A DNA stretch of 64,000 nt from Azonexaceae bacterium (GCA_009469675.1 SSSZ01000060.1:26311-90310), one strand, 5' to 3'; shown: positions 45,919 through 54,952, counted from the first letter of the stretch. Translations and numbers: made by a program. The notes: generated by a model not told the origin, from the letters alone.

Positions 45919-46686
45919 TTACTCGGCGAAGGGGGCAGCCTGGATCAGGCGGTTGAAGCCCAGTCGGGCCAGAAAGGCGGCGCGGGAGGCGTAGCGTACG
46001 GTGGCCTGGTCGTCGAGGGCGGCGGCCATGCGCTGCTTGAAGCCCTGGCGCGGGTGGCGGGCAAGCACGGCGGTGACCAGGGGCGAGGGGATCTCCTTGA
46101 GGCGGGCGCCGATGCAGTCGAGGGCAGCCCCGGCGTGCAGGAGGTGGGCCTCGGCCCCGGCGGCGAGTCCGACGCGGACGTTGAGGTGGAGACTGATGGC
46201 CTCGGCCAAGCGGTCCCGCCGTTCGGTCGGCCAGCCCAGTTGGTCGGCGAAACGGCCGGCGGCGCGGGCGCCGTGGACGGCGAAACAGGCGTCGTCGAAA
46301 TCGCAGCCCCGAGGCTCTTCGGCGAGGCCAAGGTCGTGGAGGGCGCTGGCGACCAGGAGTAGTTCGGCGTCGAAGGCGATGCCGCGGCCCCGGGCCAGGA
46401 GAGCGCCCCACAGGTAGGTGCGCAGGCTGTGCTGATAAAGCCAGCCGGGGGTGAGAAGAGCGGCGTGGTCCAAGGCACGGCGGGCGTCGGCGCTGTCCGG
46501 CAGGGGCAAGGCGTCAGTGTCGAAGCGCCCGAGCGTGCGGTCGTCGAGGCCGCTCCGCTGGCGGGCGAAAGCCGGCCAGCGGGCGAGGCGGGTGAGCAGG
46601 GCTTGGGCGGTGAGGCGCAGACGGTCGATGGGAGAGAGGGTTCCGCCGGTGCGGCGGGACCAGGCGAGGCTGCCGGTGGTGGTCAT
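45919..46686 (-). CDS. HD-domain hydrolase (cyanamide hydratase-like)
   Basis: A 255-residue HD-fold protein. YQHSLRTYLWGALL carries the first His and Arg, and LVASALHDLGLAEEP the HD pair. ISLHLNVRVG provides a further His. The HS-R-Y-G pattern resembles Ddi2-type cyanamide hydratases, which are metal-dependent. It is in one run with enoyl-CoA hydratase upstream and the tautomerase downstream. The substrate is unknown. Confidence 0.8.
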   Translation of the reverse strand: MTTTGSLAWSRRTGGTLSPIDRLRLTAQALLTRLARWPAFARQRSGLDDRTLGRFDTDALPLPDSADARRALDHAALLTPGWLYQHSLRTYLWGALLARGRGIAFDAELLLVASALHDLGLAEEPRGCDFDDACFAVHGARAAGRFADQLGWPTERRDRLAEAISLHLNVRVGLAAGAEAHLLHAGAALDCIGARLKEIPSPLVTAVLARHPRQGFKQRMAAALDDQATVRYASRAAFLARLGFNRLIQAAPFAE

Positions 46687-46689
46687 GAC

Positions 46690-47469
46690 TCACGCCTCCT
46701 TGGCGAAGAAGCGGGCGAGGCGCTCCTGCACTTCGGCGTAGTCGCCGGGGCAGGAATAGCCGTTGAGGGCTTCGAGGTTGAGGGCGTCGGTCAGGCTGCG
46801 GCCCACCAGGGCGTGCAGGGTTTCCTTGGCCGAGCGCAGCGCCCGCTGGCTGTTGGCGAGAATGCCGCGGGCCGTGGTTTCGACCGTTTCGGCCAGGGCT
46901 TCGGGGGCGACCAGGCGGCTCACCAGGCCGAGGCGGAAGGCTTCTTCGGCGCCCACCTCGCGGCCAGTCAGGGTGAGATCGAGGGCGACGCCCAGGCCGG
47001 CGATGGCCAGCAGGCGGGTCAGGCCGCCGTCGGTCTGGTGCAGGCCGCGGCGTACTTCGAAGACGCCGAAGCGGGCGTTGGTGGTGGCGATGCGCAGGTC
47101 GCAGGCGAGCGCCAGTTCGAAGCCGCCGCCGAAGGCCGGGCCGTCGATGGCGGCGACGAGGGGTTTGTGCAGGCGCGGCCCGTTGCGGGTGAGGCCGCCG
47201 CCCAGGCCGGGGCCGCCGGCGTAGGCGCGCAGGTCGGCGGCGTTGGCCTCGGCCCAGCGGGGGATATAGGTCTTGAGGTCGGCCCCGGCGCAGAAGACCG
47301 GGCCGTTGCCGCCGAGGATGCCGACGTCGACGTCGTCGGCGGCGGCAAAGTCGGCCCAGACGGCGGCCAGTTCGGCGTTCATGGCGGCGTCGATGGCGTT
47401 GCGGGCGGCCGGCCGGTCGAGGGTGATCCAGGCGATGCGGTCGCGTTTTTCGTAGCGCACGGTGGCCAT
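46690..47469 (-). CDS. Enoyl-CoA hydratase/isomerase
   Basis: A 259-residue crotonase-fold protein. AGADLKTYIPRW and the oxyanion-hole stretch DGPAFGGGFELALACDLRIA are typical. The first catalytic Glu position is less certain in this sequence, so hydratase rather than isomerase activity is assumed by family only. It is three bases from the HD gene and likely co-transcribed with it. Confidence 0.87.
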   Translation of the reverse strand: MATVRYEKRDRIAWITLDRPAARNAIDAAMNAELAAVWADFAAADDVDVGILGGNGPVFCAGADLKTYIPRWAEANAADLRAYAGGPGLGGGLTRNGPRLHKPLVAAIDGPAFGGGFELALACDLRIATTNARFGVFEVRRGLHQTDGGLTRLLAIAGLGVALDLTLTGREVGAEEAFRLGLVSRLVAPEALAETVETTARGILANSQRALRSAKETLHALVGRSLTDALNLEALNGYSCPGDYAEVQERLARFFAKEA

Positions 47470-47472
47470 GGT

Positions 47473-48354
47473 TCAGGCTTCCAGGTGGGGGAGAAGAAGG
47501 GGCCACAGGCATTCCCGTTCGGCCCGGAAAAAGCCGAAGTGGCCGATGCGCTTCAAGCCGTGGTCGGCCGGCGCGATGGCGTGGCGGGCCTGGGGCGCAC
47601 CGACGTAGAGGTCGTGCAGGCGCGCCGTGTTGACGGCCGACATGTATTCGTCGTCGGCGAAGGAAAAGACGCTCAAGGGCGTGGTGACGGCGGCGAACTG
47701 CTGGCGGACGTGGTCGCCTTCGACGCCGGGGGCGTAGTCCGGGTCGAGGCACCAGCTTCGCCATTGCGCCATGACGCCGGCCGGCAAATCACCCACCATG
47801 CCCAGGCGGCGCCCGGGGAAATAGCCGCAGAGACGCAGGCTGAGCGGGGCGACGACGTACCACAGCCACCACACCCGGCGCTTCAGGGGCGGGGCGTTCT
47901 CCCGCCAGTAGCCGCTGCCGCTGGCCACGGTGATGGCGCGGGCGAGCCGCCGGCGGTCGGCGACGAAGGGCAGCAACTGGCCGCCCAGGCTGTGGCCCAG
48001 CCAGTGGATGGGCAGGCCGGCCGGCAGGCGGGCGGCGAAGGCGGTCAAGGCGGCGCTGCAGTCGAGGCGGCCCCAGTCGACCAGGGTGCACTCGACTTCG
48101 GGCAGGGGGCGGCGGCGGGAAAAACCCATCCCCCGGTAGTCGAAGGTGAACACGGCGTAGCCCTGGCCGGCCAGCCAGCAGGCGAAGGCTTCGTAGAAAT
48201 CCTGGCAGATGCCGATGGCGGGGACGACGAGCACGGCCCCCAGGGGTTCGAGCACCGGCCGGTAGAGGCGCCCGGCCAGCCGCTCGCCGTCGGCTGCGGC
48301 GAAGGTCGTGTAGCCCGGCGGCAGGTCGGGGAGGGGAATGGTTTCCGATTTCAT
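47473..48354 (-). CDS. Alpha/beta hydrolase
   Basis: A 293-residue alpha/beta hydrolase. The nucleophile elbow is GHSLGGQL, with FDYRGMGFS before it. The oxyanion-side stretch VVPAIGICQDFYE lies near residue 45. The start is the ATG at 48354, with an alternative nine bases upstream. It is upstream of the enoyl-CoA hydratase on the same strand. A thioester or ester substrate is plausible. Confidence 0.87.
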   Translation of the reverse strand: MKSETIPLPDLPPGYTTFAAADGERLAGRLYRPVLEPLGAVLVVPAIGICQDFYEAFACWLAGQGYAVFTFDYRGMGFSRRRPLPEVECTLVDWGRLDCSAALTAFAARLPAGLPIHWLGHSLGGQLLPFVADRRRLARAITVASGSGYWRENAPPLKRRVWWLWYVVAPLSLRLCGYFPGRRLGMVGDLPAGVMAQWRSWCLDPDYAPGVEGDHVRQQFAAVTTPLSVFSFADDEYMSAVNTARLHDLYVGAPQARHAIAPADHGLKRIGHFGFFRAERECLWPLLLPHLEA

Positions 48355-48425
48355 GGCTTGCATTTGACTCCGGATCGTTTCATCATGCGATTGTCCATAA
48401 CGACTACTTTGGGGCCAAAATAGAC

Positions 48426-49454
48426 ATGGCGGATTTCACCCTCGCAGTTCTCGACTGGGCGCTGGCTTCCAGCGTCGCCGTCAGCCTCGATGCCCTGCGT
48501 TCGGCTAACCGCATCGCCGAAGGCCTGGGCCGCCCGATCCTGACCTGGCGGGTGCTGGGCAGCAGCAGCCCGGTGCCCCTGTCGGGCGGCCTGCTCCTGC
48601 CGGCCGAGCCGCTGCAGGCGGGGACCGACCTTGGCCGCACGACCCTCGTCATCCCCGGCCTGGGACTCGACCATCCGGCCCTGGAAGGCGCCCGGGAGCA
48701 GCCGGCGGAAGCGGGCATGGCCCGGCGCTACGACTGGAACGTCATCGGCCGCCGGGTGGACCTGCCCGACGCCCGGCTCCTGGCGGCCAAGGCGGCGGAA
48801 CTGGCGGCGGCCGGCGGGGTGGTCGCCGCCTCCTGCTCCGGCGTCCTGGTGCTGGCGGCCGCCGGGCTGCTCGACGGGCGCACCGCCACCACCCACTGGC
48901 GGCTCAACGGCTACCTGCAGCAGCATTACCCGGCCTGCAAGGTCGATGTCTCCCAGATGGTGGTGCGCGACGGCCCGGTCGTCACCGCCGGCGCCGCCCT
49001 CGCCCAGATGGATCTCATGCTGGTTCTCATCCGCGAACACTACGGCCTCGAGGTGGCCGACCTGGTGACGCGCTACCTGCTTCTCGACGGCCGCCCGACC
49101 CAATCGCGCTACATGGCCTGGTCGCACCTGCAGAGCACCGACGACACCGTCAAGAAGCTGGAAAAACTGGTCGAGAAGAGCCTGCCCGAGGTGCCGGGCC
49201 TGGCCGCCCTGGCCGATACGCTGCACGTCTCGGAAAAGACGCTCGCCCGGCGGGTGCAGCGGGCCACCGGCCAGACGCCCCTGGCGGTGATCCAGGCGGT
49301 GCGCCTGCGCCACGCCCAGCACCTTCTCGAGACCACCCGCCTGCCGATCGCCGAGGTGGCGAGCCGGGTGGGTTATGCCGACGCCACGGCGCTCAGGAAG
49401 CTCACCCTCAAGAACCTGCGCCTGGCCCCCGGCCAGCTGCGCGGCAGGCGCTGA
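48426..49454 (+). CDS. GlxA-type AraC-family transcriptional regulator
   Basis: A 342-residue regulator. The N-terminal two-thirds form a DJ-1/PfpI-like glutaminase fold (LGRTTLVIPGLGLDH, and the Cys elbow VAASCSGVLVLAAAG). The C-terminal part is an AraC helix-turn-helix pair (LADTLHVSEKTLARRVQRATG, then VASRVGYADATALRKL). GlxA-type proteins sense small nitrogen or dicarbonyl compounds. It is divergent from the hydrolase gene and 3 bases before the LysR gene, so the two are co-transcribed. Confidence 0.87.
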   Translation: MADFTLAVLDWALASSVAVSLDALRSANRIAEGLGRPILTWRVLGSSSPVPLSGGLLLPAEPLQAGTDLGRTTLVIPGLGLDHPALEGAREQPAEAGMARRYDWNVIGRRVDLPDARLLAAKAAELAAAGGVVAASCSGVLVLAAAGLLDGRTATTHWRLNGYLQQHYPACKVDVSQMVVRDGPVVTAGAALAQMDLMLVLIREHYGLEVADLVTRYLLLDGRPTQSRYMAWSHLQSTDDTVKKLEKLVEKSLPEVPGLAALADTLHVSEKTLARRVQRATGQTPLAVIQAVRLRHAQHLLETTRLPIAEVASRVGYADATALRKLTLKNLRLAPGQLRGRR

Positions 49455-49457
49455 GCC

Positions 49458-50351
49458 ATGGCGCTGCGCCTGCCTCCCCTGCATGCCCTCGAAGCCTTCG
49501 AGGCCGCCGCCCGCCACCAGTCCTTCTTGAAGGCCGCTGACGAGCTGTGCGTCACCCAGTCGGCGATCAGCCACCGCATCCGGCAGCTTGAGGACGACCT
49601 CGGGGTCAAGCTCTTTCTGCGCATCAACCGCAACATCGCCCTGACGCCCCAGGGCGAGAGCTATCTCGTCGCCATCCGCAAAGCCCTGGCCGACATCGAA
49701 CTGGCCACCCGCAGCGTCGTCCATGCCGTGCGCCACACCCTCAAGGTCAGCGTCGCGCCGGCCCTGGGCAGCAAATGGCTGGTCAGCCGCCTGGCCGATT
49801 TCCAGCGCCAGCATCCGGATGTGGACCTCATCCTGTCGGCCTCGATCCAACTCGCCAACATCAAGTCCGGCGAGGTGGACGTCGGGGTCCGTTTCGGCCC
49901 GGGCAACTGGCCGGGGCTGGTCGCCTACCGGCTGACCGACGAGGTGCTGGTGGCGGTCTGCGCCCCCGACTACCCCGCCCGCATCGGCGGACTCGCCACC
50001 CCGGCCGACCTGGCCAAGGCGCGCCTGCTGCGTCACCCCAGCCTGCCCTGGCGTCCCTGGCTCGACGCCGCCGGCCTCGACTGGCCCGAACCCGTCGGCG
50101 GCGTCCAGTTCGACGACGCGGTGATGATGATCGAGGCGGCGGCCGCCGGCAACGGCGTGGCGGTCAGCCCGGGGAAGCTGGTCGAACCCTACCTGGCGGC
50201 GGGCAGCCTGGTCATGCCCTTTCCCTTCGCGCCCCGGGACCGCGGCTACCATGTCGTCCTGGCCCCGGAATCGGTGGGCAAACCCTGGGTCATGGCTTTC
50301 GTCGACTGGCTCATCGCCGCCGCCGGGCCGTCGGCGGAGCGCCCGGCCTGA
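49458..50351 (+). CDS. LysR-family (GcvA-like) transcriptional regulator
   Basis: A 297-residue regulator. The N-terminal winged helix LPPLHALEAFEAAARHQSFLKAA, with CVTQSAISHRIRQLEDDLGV, is the LysR DNA-binding domain. A periplasmic-binding-like effector domain follows. The GcvA subgroup is suggested by RINRNIALTPQG. It is coupled to the GlxA-like gene and may control the divergent hydrolase run. Confidence 0.9.
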   Translation: MALRLPPLHALEAFEAAARHQSFLKAADELCVTQSAISHRIRQLEDDLGVKLFLRINRNIALTPQGESYLVAIRKALADIELATRSVVHAVRHTLKVSVAPALGSKWLVSRLADFQRQHPDVDLILSASIQLANIKSGEVDVGVRFGPGNWPGLVAYRLTDEVLVAVCAPDYPARIGGLATPADLAKARLLRHPSLPWRPWLDAAGLDWPEPVGGVQFDDAVMMIEAAAAGNGVAVSPGKLVEPYLAAGSLVMPFPFAPRDRGYHVVLAPESVGKPWVMAFVDWLIAAAGPSAERPA

Positions 50352-50376
50352 GGCCTCCCGCCGGCGCCCGGGGGTC

Positions 50377-50748
50377 TCACGGCGTCAGCGCCAGTTCGCG
50401 GCTTTCGGCCCGGAGCGAGGCGATGGCGATGTGCTCCCGGCCGCGGGCCGTGGTGACGACGATTTCGCCCTTGTAAGGGTCGCAGTCGAGATCGACCACG
50501 GTGGCGCCGCGAAAGACCGGCTGGGCCGCCACCCGGCCGTCAGTTTTTTCCAGGAACACCGCCTGGCGTTCGCCATTGGTGAATACCGCCGCCTTGGTCG
50601 GGGAACAAACGGCGACCAGGGAGCGGGCCTCGTCGTAGCCGACCAGCCGCTTCTGGTCGTTACCCCGGGCGACGGCCAGGATCATCACCCCGGCCAGCAG
50701 GCCGAGCAGGGTATAGCCGGCGAGCGCTGAATAGTTCGGGTTTTCCAT
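50377..50748 (-). CDS. Small single-pass membrane protein
   Basis: A 123-residue protein with an N-terminal helix (TLLGLLAGVMILAVA) and a soluble C-terminal part of beta character (GATVVDLDCDPYKGEIVVT). AAGGAG precedes the ATG at 50748 (MENPNYSALAGYT). No family is recognised. It is convergent with the LysR gene. Confidence 0.7.
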   Translation of the reverse strand: MENPNYSALAGYTLLGLLAGVMILAVARGNDQKRLVGYDEARSLVAVCSPTKAAVFTNGERQAVFLEKTDGRVAAQPVFRGATVVDLDCDPYKGEIVVTTARGREHIAIASLRAESRELALTP

Positions 50749-50965
50749 GCTGTTCTCCTTGGGGTTTATGGCAGCTTCATCGTAAACCCGGGACAAGCCC
50801 CGTGGGGCGAGGCTTTTTCATGGCAGGCATGCGGGAAATTCATGTCCGCCCCGGCCTCGCCTGGGAGGGGAAGGCGAGGCGGGATTTGCCGTGGATCAAT
50901 TCTCATAGTATTACTTATGTGATAATTGACGTGCTTACCGGTTCGTCGGCGTCCCCTCCGCCGCC

Positions 50966-52645
50966 ATGGGAAACCGGATGCCGCCCCGACCGAGGAGATG
51001 GAACACGAACGTGCCCGCCTTCTACTCGAAACTCTTCCGGAAAGCCTTTCTTTCCCTGCTGCTGGCTTTGCTGATCTGGCTGCCGGTCTTTTATTGGCTC
51101 ACCGTTCCCCTCATCAACCGCCTGGCCTACGAGGTCGAGGAAACCGCCGGCCGCACCATCCTGGAAAACGTCGTCCAGATCGTCGCCCAGTCCCACCGGG
51201 ATCTGGAGGCTTGGCGCCAATCGGCCCTCGAGGCCCACCAGCGCGAACTGAGGACGGTGCTGGACGTGGTGGCGTCCCAGGCCGCCTTGATCGACGCCGA
51301 GGTCAAGGCCGGGCGCCTCTCCCGGGAGGCCGGGCGGCGCCAGTTCCTCGACTGGCTGCGCCGGCTGCGCTTCGGCAATGCCGACTACGTCTGGGCGGCG
51401 ACCCCGGATTCCTTCCTCGTGGCCCATCCCATCCAGGAGTTCGACCGGCGCGACGCACGGGACATCCGCGACACCCGCGGCAACCTGGTGGTGCCGCCCA
51501 TGGTGGCGGCGGCGCAAAAGGACGGTGAAGGCTTCCTGCCCTATTGGTGGCCCCGCCTGGAAACCGGCCGGGAGGCGGAAAAACTCGGCTATTTCCGGGC
51601 GCTGCCGGCCTGGGGGCTAATCGTCGGCACCGGCGTCTATATCGACGACATCGAAGCCGAAATCCGCCGCCGCCGCGAAGCCATGGTGGCCTCCCTGCGC
51701 ACCTACCTGCACGGGGTGCGCCTGGCCCGCACCGGCTACGTTCTGGTCATGGACGGCCAATTCGACCTGGTGGTTCACCCCTACGCCCGCATCGAGGGGA
51801 CTTCCGCCGCACGTCTTCCCGTGCCGGGCACCGACCAGAGTCTGGCCCAGCTACTGGCGGCGGCGAGCCGGCGGCCCGACCGCACCACCCACTATCTCTG
51901 GAACCGGCCCGAGGATCCCGACAACTACACCTACCGCAAGGTGGCGTGGATGCACTACGTGCCCGAATACGACTGGTATCTCGGCGCCACCGCCTACGTG
52001 GACGACCTGGGCACCAGCGGCGACCGGCTGCGGGACCGCATCCTCCTCGCCTTCCTGGCCGGCCTGGCCATCACCGCCGCCGCCGCCTGGTTCTTCATCC
52101 GCCGCCTCACGGCGCCCATTCTGCGGCTGGCTGCGGTCGCCCGCCGGAACGACGAAGGCGATCTTTCGGCCGTCGGCGACCTCCGGCGCGACGACGAGAT
52201 CGGCGACCTGGCCAACGCCTTCAACGGCATGGTCGGGCGCCTGAAGGGGCAGATCGGGCACCTCGAAGAGCGGGTCGCCGAGCGCACCCGGGAGCTCGAG
52301 GCCTGGGGCGGCCGCCTGGAAGCCGAGGTGGCAGAGCGGACGGCCGAGGTGCGGGAACCCTCCCCGCCGGCCGCTGGTTCATCGGCGGTGAAGGGTTGGC
52401 GGCGGAATCCCCGCCGAGCTTCGAACTCGACATCAAGATCACCGCAGGCACCAACAGCGCCGACGACAAAGCCGCCTACATCGCCGCCGTCTTCGGCGCC
52501 ATGGCCGACTTTTACGGGCGGCTCGACCCGGCCAGCTACGTCGTCATCCACGACGTGGACGGCCAGGCCTGGGGCTACGGCGGGCGTGCCCAGGCGGCCC
52601 GCCGGCCGGCCACCGCCCGGTTGTGAATCCAACCGCAACAGCTAG
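50966..52645 (+). CDS. N-terminal half of a split Cache-HAMP sensor histidine kinase
   Basis: Native up to 52357; the last 96 codons are out-of-frame tautomerase DNA. The order is a TM helix near residues 27-47, two sCache_2 modules (NADYVWAATPDSFLVAHP and the matching TGYVLVMDGQFDLVVHPY), a TM near 358-377, and a HAMP linker. The sequence ends ERTAEVRE and continues in frame as SEARFRALVDQS in the half at 44637-45755. Alternative starts are a further ATG at 50978 or a GTG at 51011 preceded by AGGAG. A promoter-like AT-rich stretch lies upstream (about 50886-50914). Confidence 0.8.
   Translation: MGNRMPPRPRRWNTNVPAFYSKLFRKAFLSLLLALLIWLPVFYWLTVPLINRLAYEVEETAGRTILENVVQIVAQSHRDLEAWRQSALEAHQRELRTVLDVVASQAALIDAEVKAGRLSREAGRRQFLDWLRRLRFGNADYVWAATPDSFLVAHPIQEFDRRDARDIRDTRGNLVVPPMVAAAQKDGEGFLPYWWPRLETGREAEKLGYFRALPAWGLIVGTGVYIDDIEAEIRRRREAMVASLRTYLHGVRLARTGYVLVMDGQFDLVVHPYARIEGTSAARLPVPGTDQSLAQLLAAASRRPDRTTHYLWNRPEDPDNYTYRKVAWMHYVPEYDWYLGATAYVDDLGTSGDRLRDRILLAFLAGLAITAAAAWFFIRRLTAPILRLAAVARRNDEGDLSAVGDLRRDDEIGDLANAFNGMVGRLKGQIGHLEERVAERTRELEAWGGRLEAEVAERTAEVREPSPPAAGSSAVKGWRRNPRRASNSTSRSPQAPTAPTTKPPTSPPSSAPWPTFTGGSTRPATSSSTTWTARPGATAGVPRRPAGRPPPGCESNRNS
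52358..52626 (+). pseudogene. C-terminal part of a split tautomerase
   Basis: The frame encodes TLPAGRWFIGGEG, then KITAGTNSADDKAAYIAAVF and YVVIHDVDGQAWGYGG, the rest of a 4-oxalocrotonate-tautomerase-family protein, to a TGA at 52624-52626. No start codon fits at the left edge. It continues the N-terminal 44 residues at 45756-45888 exactly in frame (133 residues in all). It cannot be expressed as a tautomerase in this order because the catalytic Pro2 is on the other piece. Confidence 0.85.
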
Positions 52646-52687
52646 AATGCCTGACGCATCGATTTTCTTAACCCCTGGAGCGACCGC

Positions 52688-53245
52688 ATGAAATCCACCC
52701 TTCTCGCCATCAGCCTTGCCGCCGTGGGCCTTAACGCCCAGGCCGGCGGCTTCACCCTGGAAAGCGCCGACTTCAAGCCCCAAGCCGCCCTCAAGAACGA
52801 GCAGGTCTTCAACGGTTTCGGCTGCACCGGCGGCAACGTCTCGCCCGCCCTGGCCTGGAAAAACCCCCCCAAGGGCAGCAAGAGCTTCGCCCTCCTCGTG
52901 CACGACCCCGACGCCCCCACCGGCGGCAGCGGCTGGTGGCACTGGGTGGTGGTCAACCTGCCCGCCGACGCCACCCAGCTCCGGGCCGGCGCCGGCAAGG
53001 CCGACGGCAGCGCCCTGCCGGCCGGCGCCGCCCAGATCAATACCGATTTCGGCGCCCCGGGCTGGGGCGGCCCCTGCCCGCCGGTGGGCGACAAGCCCCA
53101 CCGCTACAACTTCACCCTGCACGCCCTCAAGGTGGAAAAACTCGACCTCCCCCCCGGCGCCACCGCCGCCCTGGCCGGCTACATGATTAACGCCAACAGC
53201 CTGGGCAAGGCCAGCCTGACCGGGCGCTACGGGCGCAGCAAGTAG
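52688..53245 (+). CDS. PEBP/Raf-kinase-inhibitor-like secreted protein (YbhB type)
   Basis: A 185-residue PEBP-family protein with a signal peptide (MKSTLLAISLAAVGLNAQAG, cleaved near residue 20). VNLPADATQ and HDPDAPTGGSGWWHW hold the anion-binding His and Asp. It probably binds phosphorylated lipids or small anions in the periplasm; function is not known. It follows the tautomerase C-terminal part on the same strand. Confidence 0.87.
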   Translation: MKSTLLAISLAAVGLNAQAGGFTLESADFKPQAALKNEQVFNGFGCTGGNVSPALAWKNPPKGSKSFALLVHDPDAPTGGSGWWHWVVVNLPADATQLRAGAGKADGSALPAGAAQINTDFGAPGWGGPCPPVGDKPHRYNFTLHALKVEKLDLPPGATAALAGYMINANSLGKASLTGRYGRSK

Positions 53246-53414
53246 TCCCGCCGGGCGCCCCCGAGGCGGCGCTTGGACGCTGGCCTCCGACACCCGGCCC
53301 GGGCGGGGCTGGTCCTGAACGGGAGCGGGAGCCGGCGTTTTTCCCGCCCCATCGGTCATCCTATCGGGCACACTGTCCGTCGCGAACGCACGTTACCTCA
53401 CCAAGGAGAATCCC

Positions 53415-53723
53415 ATGACAAAAGGGTATTGGATCGCCCGCGTCGATATCGCCGATCCTGACAGCTACAAGGCTTACATTGCCGCCAACGCAGAACCGTT
53501 CAGGAAGTTCGGCGCCCATTTCCTGGTCCGGGCCGGGCGTTTCGAGAATCCCGAGGGGTCGAGCCGGACGCGCAACGTGGTCATCGAGTTTCCTTCCTAT
53601 CAGGCGGCGCTGGATTGTTGGCATTCGCCGGAATACCAGAAGGCCATTGCCCTCCGCCTGCCCCCCGTGTCGACGATCGATCTGGTCATCATCGAAGGCT
53701 ACGACGGGCCGCAACCCTCCTGA
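53415..53723 (+). CDS. DUF1330 protein
   Basis: A 102-residue single-domain protein of DUF1330, a dimeric alpha-beta barrel family of unknown function. MTKGYWIARVDIADPDSYKAY and RNVVIEFPSYQAALDCWHSPEYQ are typical. AAGGAG lies seven bases before the ATG. It stands alone with small gaps on both sides. Confidence 0.85.
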   Translation: MTKGYWIARVDIADPDSYKAYIAANAEPFRKFGAHFLVRAGRFENPEGSSRTRNVVIEFPSYQAALDCWHSPEYQKAIALRLPPVSTIDLVIIEGYDGPQPS

Positions 53724-53880
53724 CACCCGGGCCGGGCGTTGCTTCGGGAGCGACGCCCGGCCCGCCTGTGCCCGGCAAGCGGCACATAAAACCGAGCCGA
53801 TTGGCCGAGTTCAAAGGGGTCGGCGCAGCAATGGCCGCTGTCCCGTCAAGAAAAACCCCGGTGACCCCGGCGGCGGCTTG

Positions 53881-54609
53881 TCATGCCGCCCCTTCCTGCC
53901 ATGCCACCGCGGCAAACTGCATGGATTCGCCATGCCGCCGCAGCGTTGCTTCGTCGGGCGACACCGCCAGATACCAGGTCTGTCGCTCGGCATAGGGCCT
54001 GGGTCTGGCGAAACCCCTGGGGGTGAGCAGGGCGCTGCACCACGACGGCCGCGGATCCCGAACCGATTGATAGACGATGGCGCCGACCCCGGCCTCCCGG
54101 GCAACCCGCGCCAACTGCTGGGTTGGCCCGTAATCCGCGGGGTGTTGCCAGATCGCGCCGTCGGCGGCGAAGGGCGGGCGCCGCAGATCCACCGCCTGGG
54201 CGGCAAGGGCGACCCGGAAGGCGGTGTGCGCCACCGGTTCGAGGCGCTTGAGATCGACGGCGTCGTGGAGAAACTTCCAGCGCCAGTAGCCCAGTTCCGC
54301 GCCCGCCGTCCTGACCGATTCCGCGCCGTAGAACACGCCGGGATCGGTCACCGCCCGAAAACGCGACCCGCCCCGCTCGGGGTGATAACGGAAGGGGGTG
54401 GCGAGCAGATAGTCGAGTCCGGCCGTGTCGTCCGGCCGGGCGGGCTTGCTCCCTTCCAGCAGGGCTTCCAGGACATCCTGCTCGCCGCGGTTGTCGACCA
54501 GTTTCATGGTGGCCGCGATGTGCTGCGACTCCACCAGGCGCCAGGCGTCGCCCCGCCAGGCGAACGCCTCAGACGAGACCGCGGGAGGCGTCCAGGTAGT
54601 GAACGACAC
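53881..54609 (-). CDS. RES-domain toxin
   Basis: A 242-residue toxin. RES-domain proteins break down NAD. The sequence has the RES triad pattern: Arg in SRFRAVTDPG, Glu in GAELGYWRW and Ser in AIVYQSVRDPRPS. No ATG fits the frame; I take the GTG at 54609 (MSFTTWTPPAV), which overlaps the antitoxin gene by 41 bases and so couples the two. It is typical that the toxin follows the antitoxin. Confidence 0.85.
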   Translation of the reverse strand: MSFTTWTPPAVSSEAFAWRGDAWRLVESQHIAATMKLVDNRGEQDVLEALLEGSKPARPDDTAGLDYLLATPFRYHPERGGSRFRAVTDPGVFYGAESVRTAGAELGYWRWKFLHDAVDLKRLEPVAHTAFRVALAAQAVDLRRPPFAADGAIWQHPADYGPTQQLARVAREAGVGAIVYQSVRDPRPSWCSALLTPRGFARPRPYAERQTWYLAVSPDEATLRRHGESMQFAAVAWQEGAA

Positions 54610-54952
54610 GGACCAGCCCTTCTGTTTGCCGCAGGAGGTCGACCGGGCGGCCGTTGAGGCCCCGGTTTTCGCTGTTGAGCCACTGGCGCGCCGTGGACTC
54701 ATCGCCGACGATGGAATCGAGGGAACGGAAGACGCGCACAAACAGCAGGGCGAACTCCCATTCCTTGCGGCGCTGGTCGAGGGTGTACCCGCCGGCGTAC
54801 AGGCGGGTCACGGTCGGCGGGCTGACGCCCAGAATCTTGGCGAGCAGGGCACGCGAGATGCCCAGCCGTTCCGCCGCCCGGGCCACGGCCTTGCTCAGCA
54901 CCGACGATGGATCAGGCTTTGCCGCAAGATTGCTGGGAGATACGAGCATCAC
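54569..54952 (-). CDS. Xre/MbcA/ParS-type antitoxin
   Basis: A 127-residue antitoxin for the RES toxin. Residues 28-55 (ERLGISRALLAKILGVSPPTVTRLYAGG) form the helix-turn-helix; the C-terminal MbcA-like part binds the toxin (ARQWLNSENRGLNGRPVDLL). It has AGGAG before MMLVSPSN. Two 16-bp direct repeats at its promoter make autoregulation likely. Confidence 0.87.
   Translation of the reverse strand: MMLVSPSNLAAKPDPSSVLSKAVARAAERLGISRALLAKILGVSPPTVTRLYAGGYTLDQRRKEWEFALLFVRVFRSLDSIVGDESTARQWLNSENRGLNGRPVDLLRQTEGLVRVVHYLDASRGLV

Larger units (their letters stand above)
45756..52357. other. 6602-bp inverted segment that splits two genes
   Basis: Left breakpoint between 45755 and 45756, right breakpoint between 52357 and 52358. 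The two ambiguous bases AA are the only shared sequence at the junctions. Reversing the segment joins GCGGGAA to TCCGAGG (kinase, continuous frame) and ACCATCGAAA to CCCTCC (tautomerase, continuous frame). No base is lost. It carries the HD, enoyl-CoA hydratase, alpha/beta hydrolase, GlxA-like, LysR and small-protein genes and the Cache-HAMP half. I see no long inverted repeats or recombinase gene at the ends. Confidence 0.75.

Noticed and set aside
45740..52380. Inverted repeats or recombination sites at the inversion ends
   Set aside because: I compared the two junctions by eye and found only the two-base AA in common. No recombinase gene is in the segment or near it.
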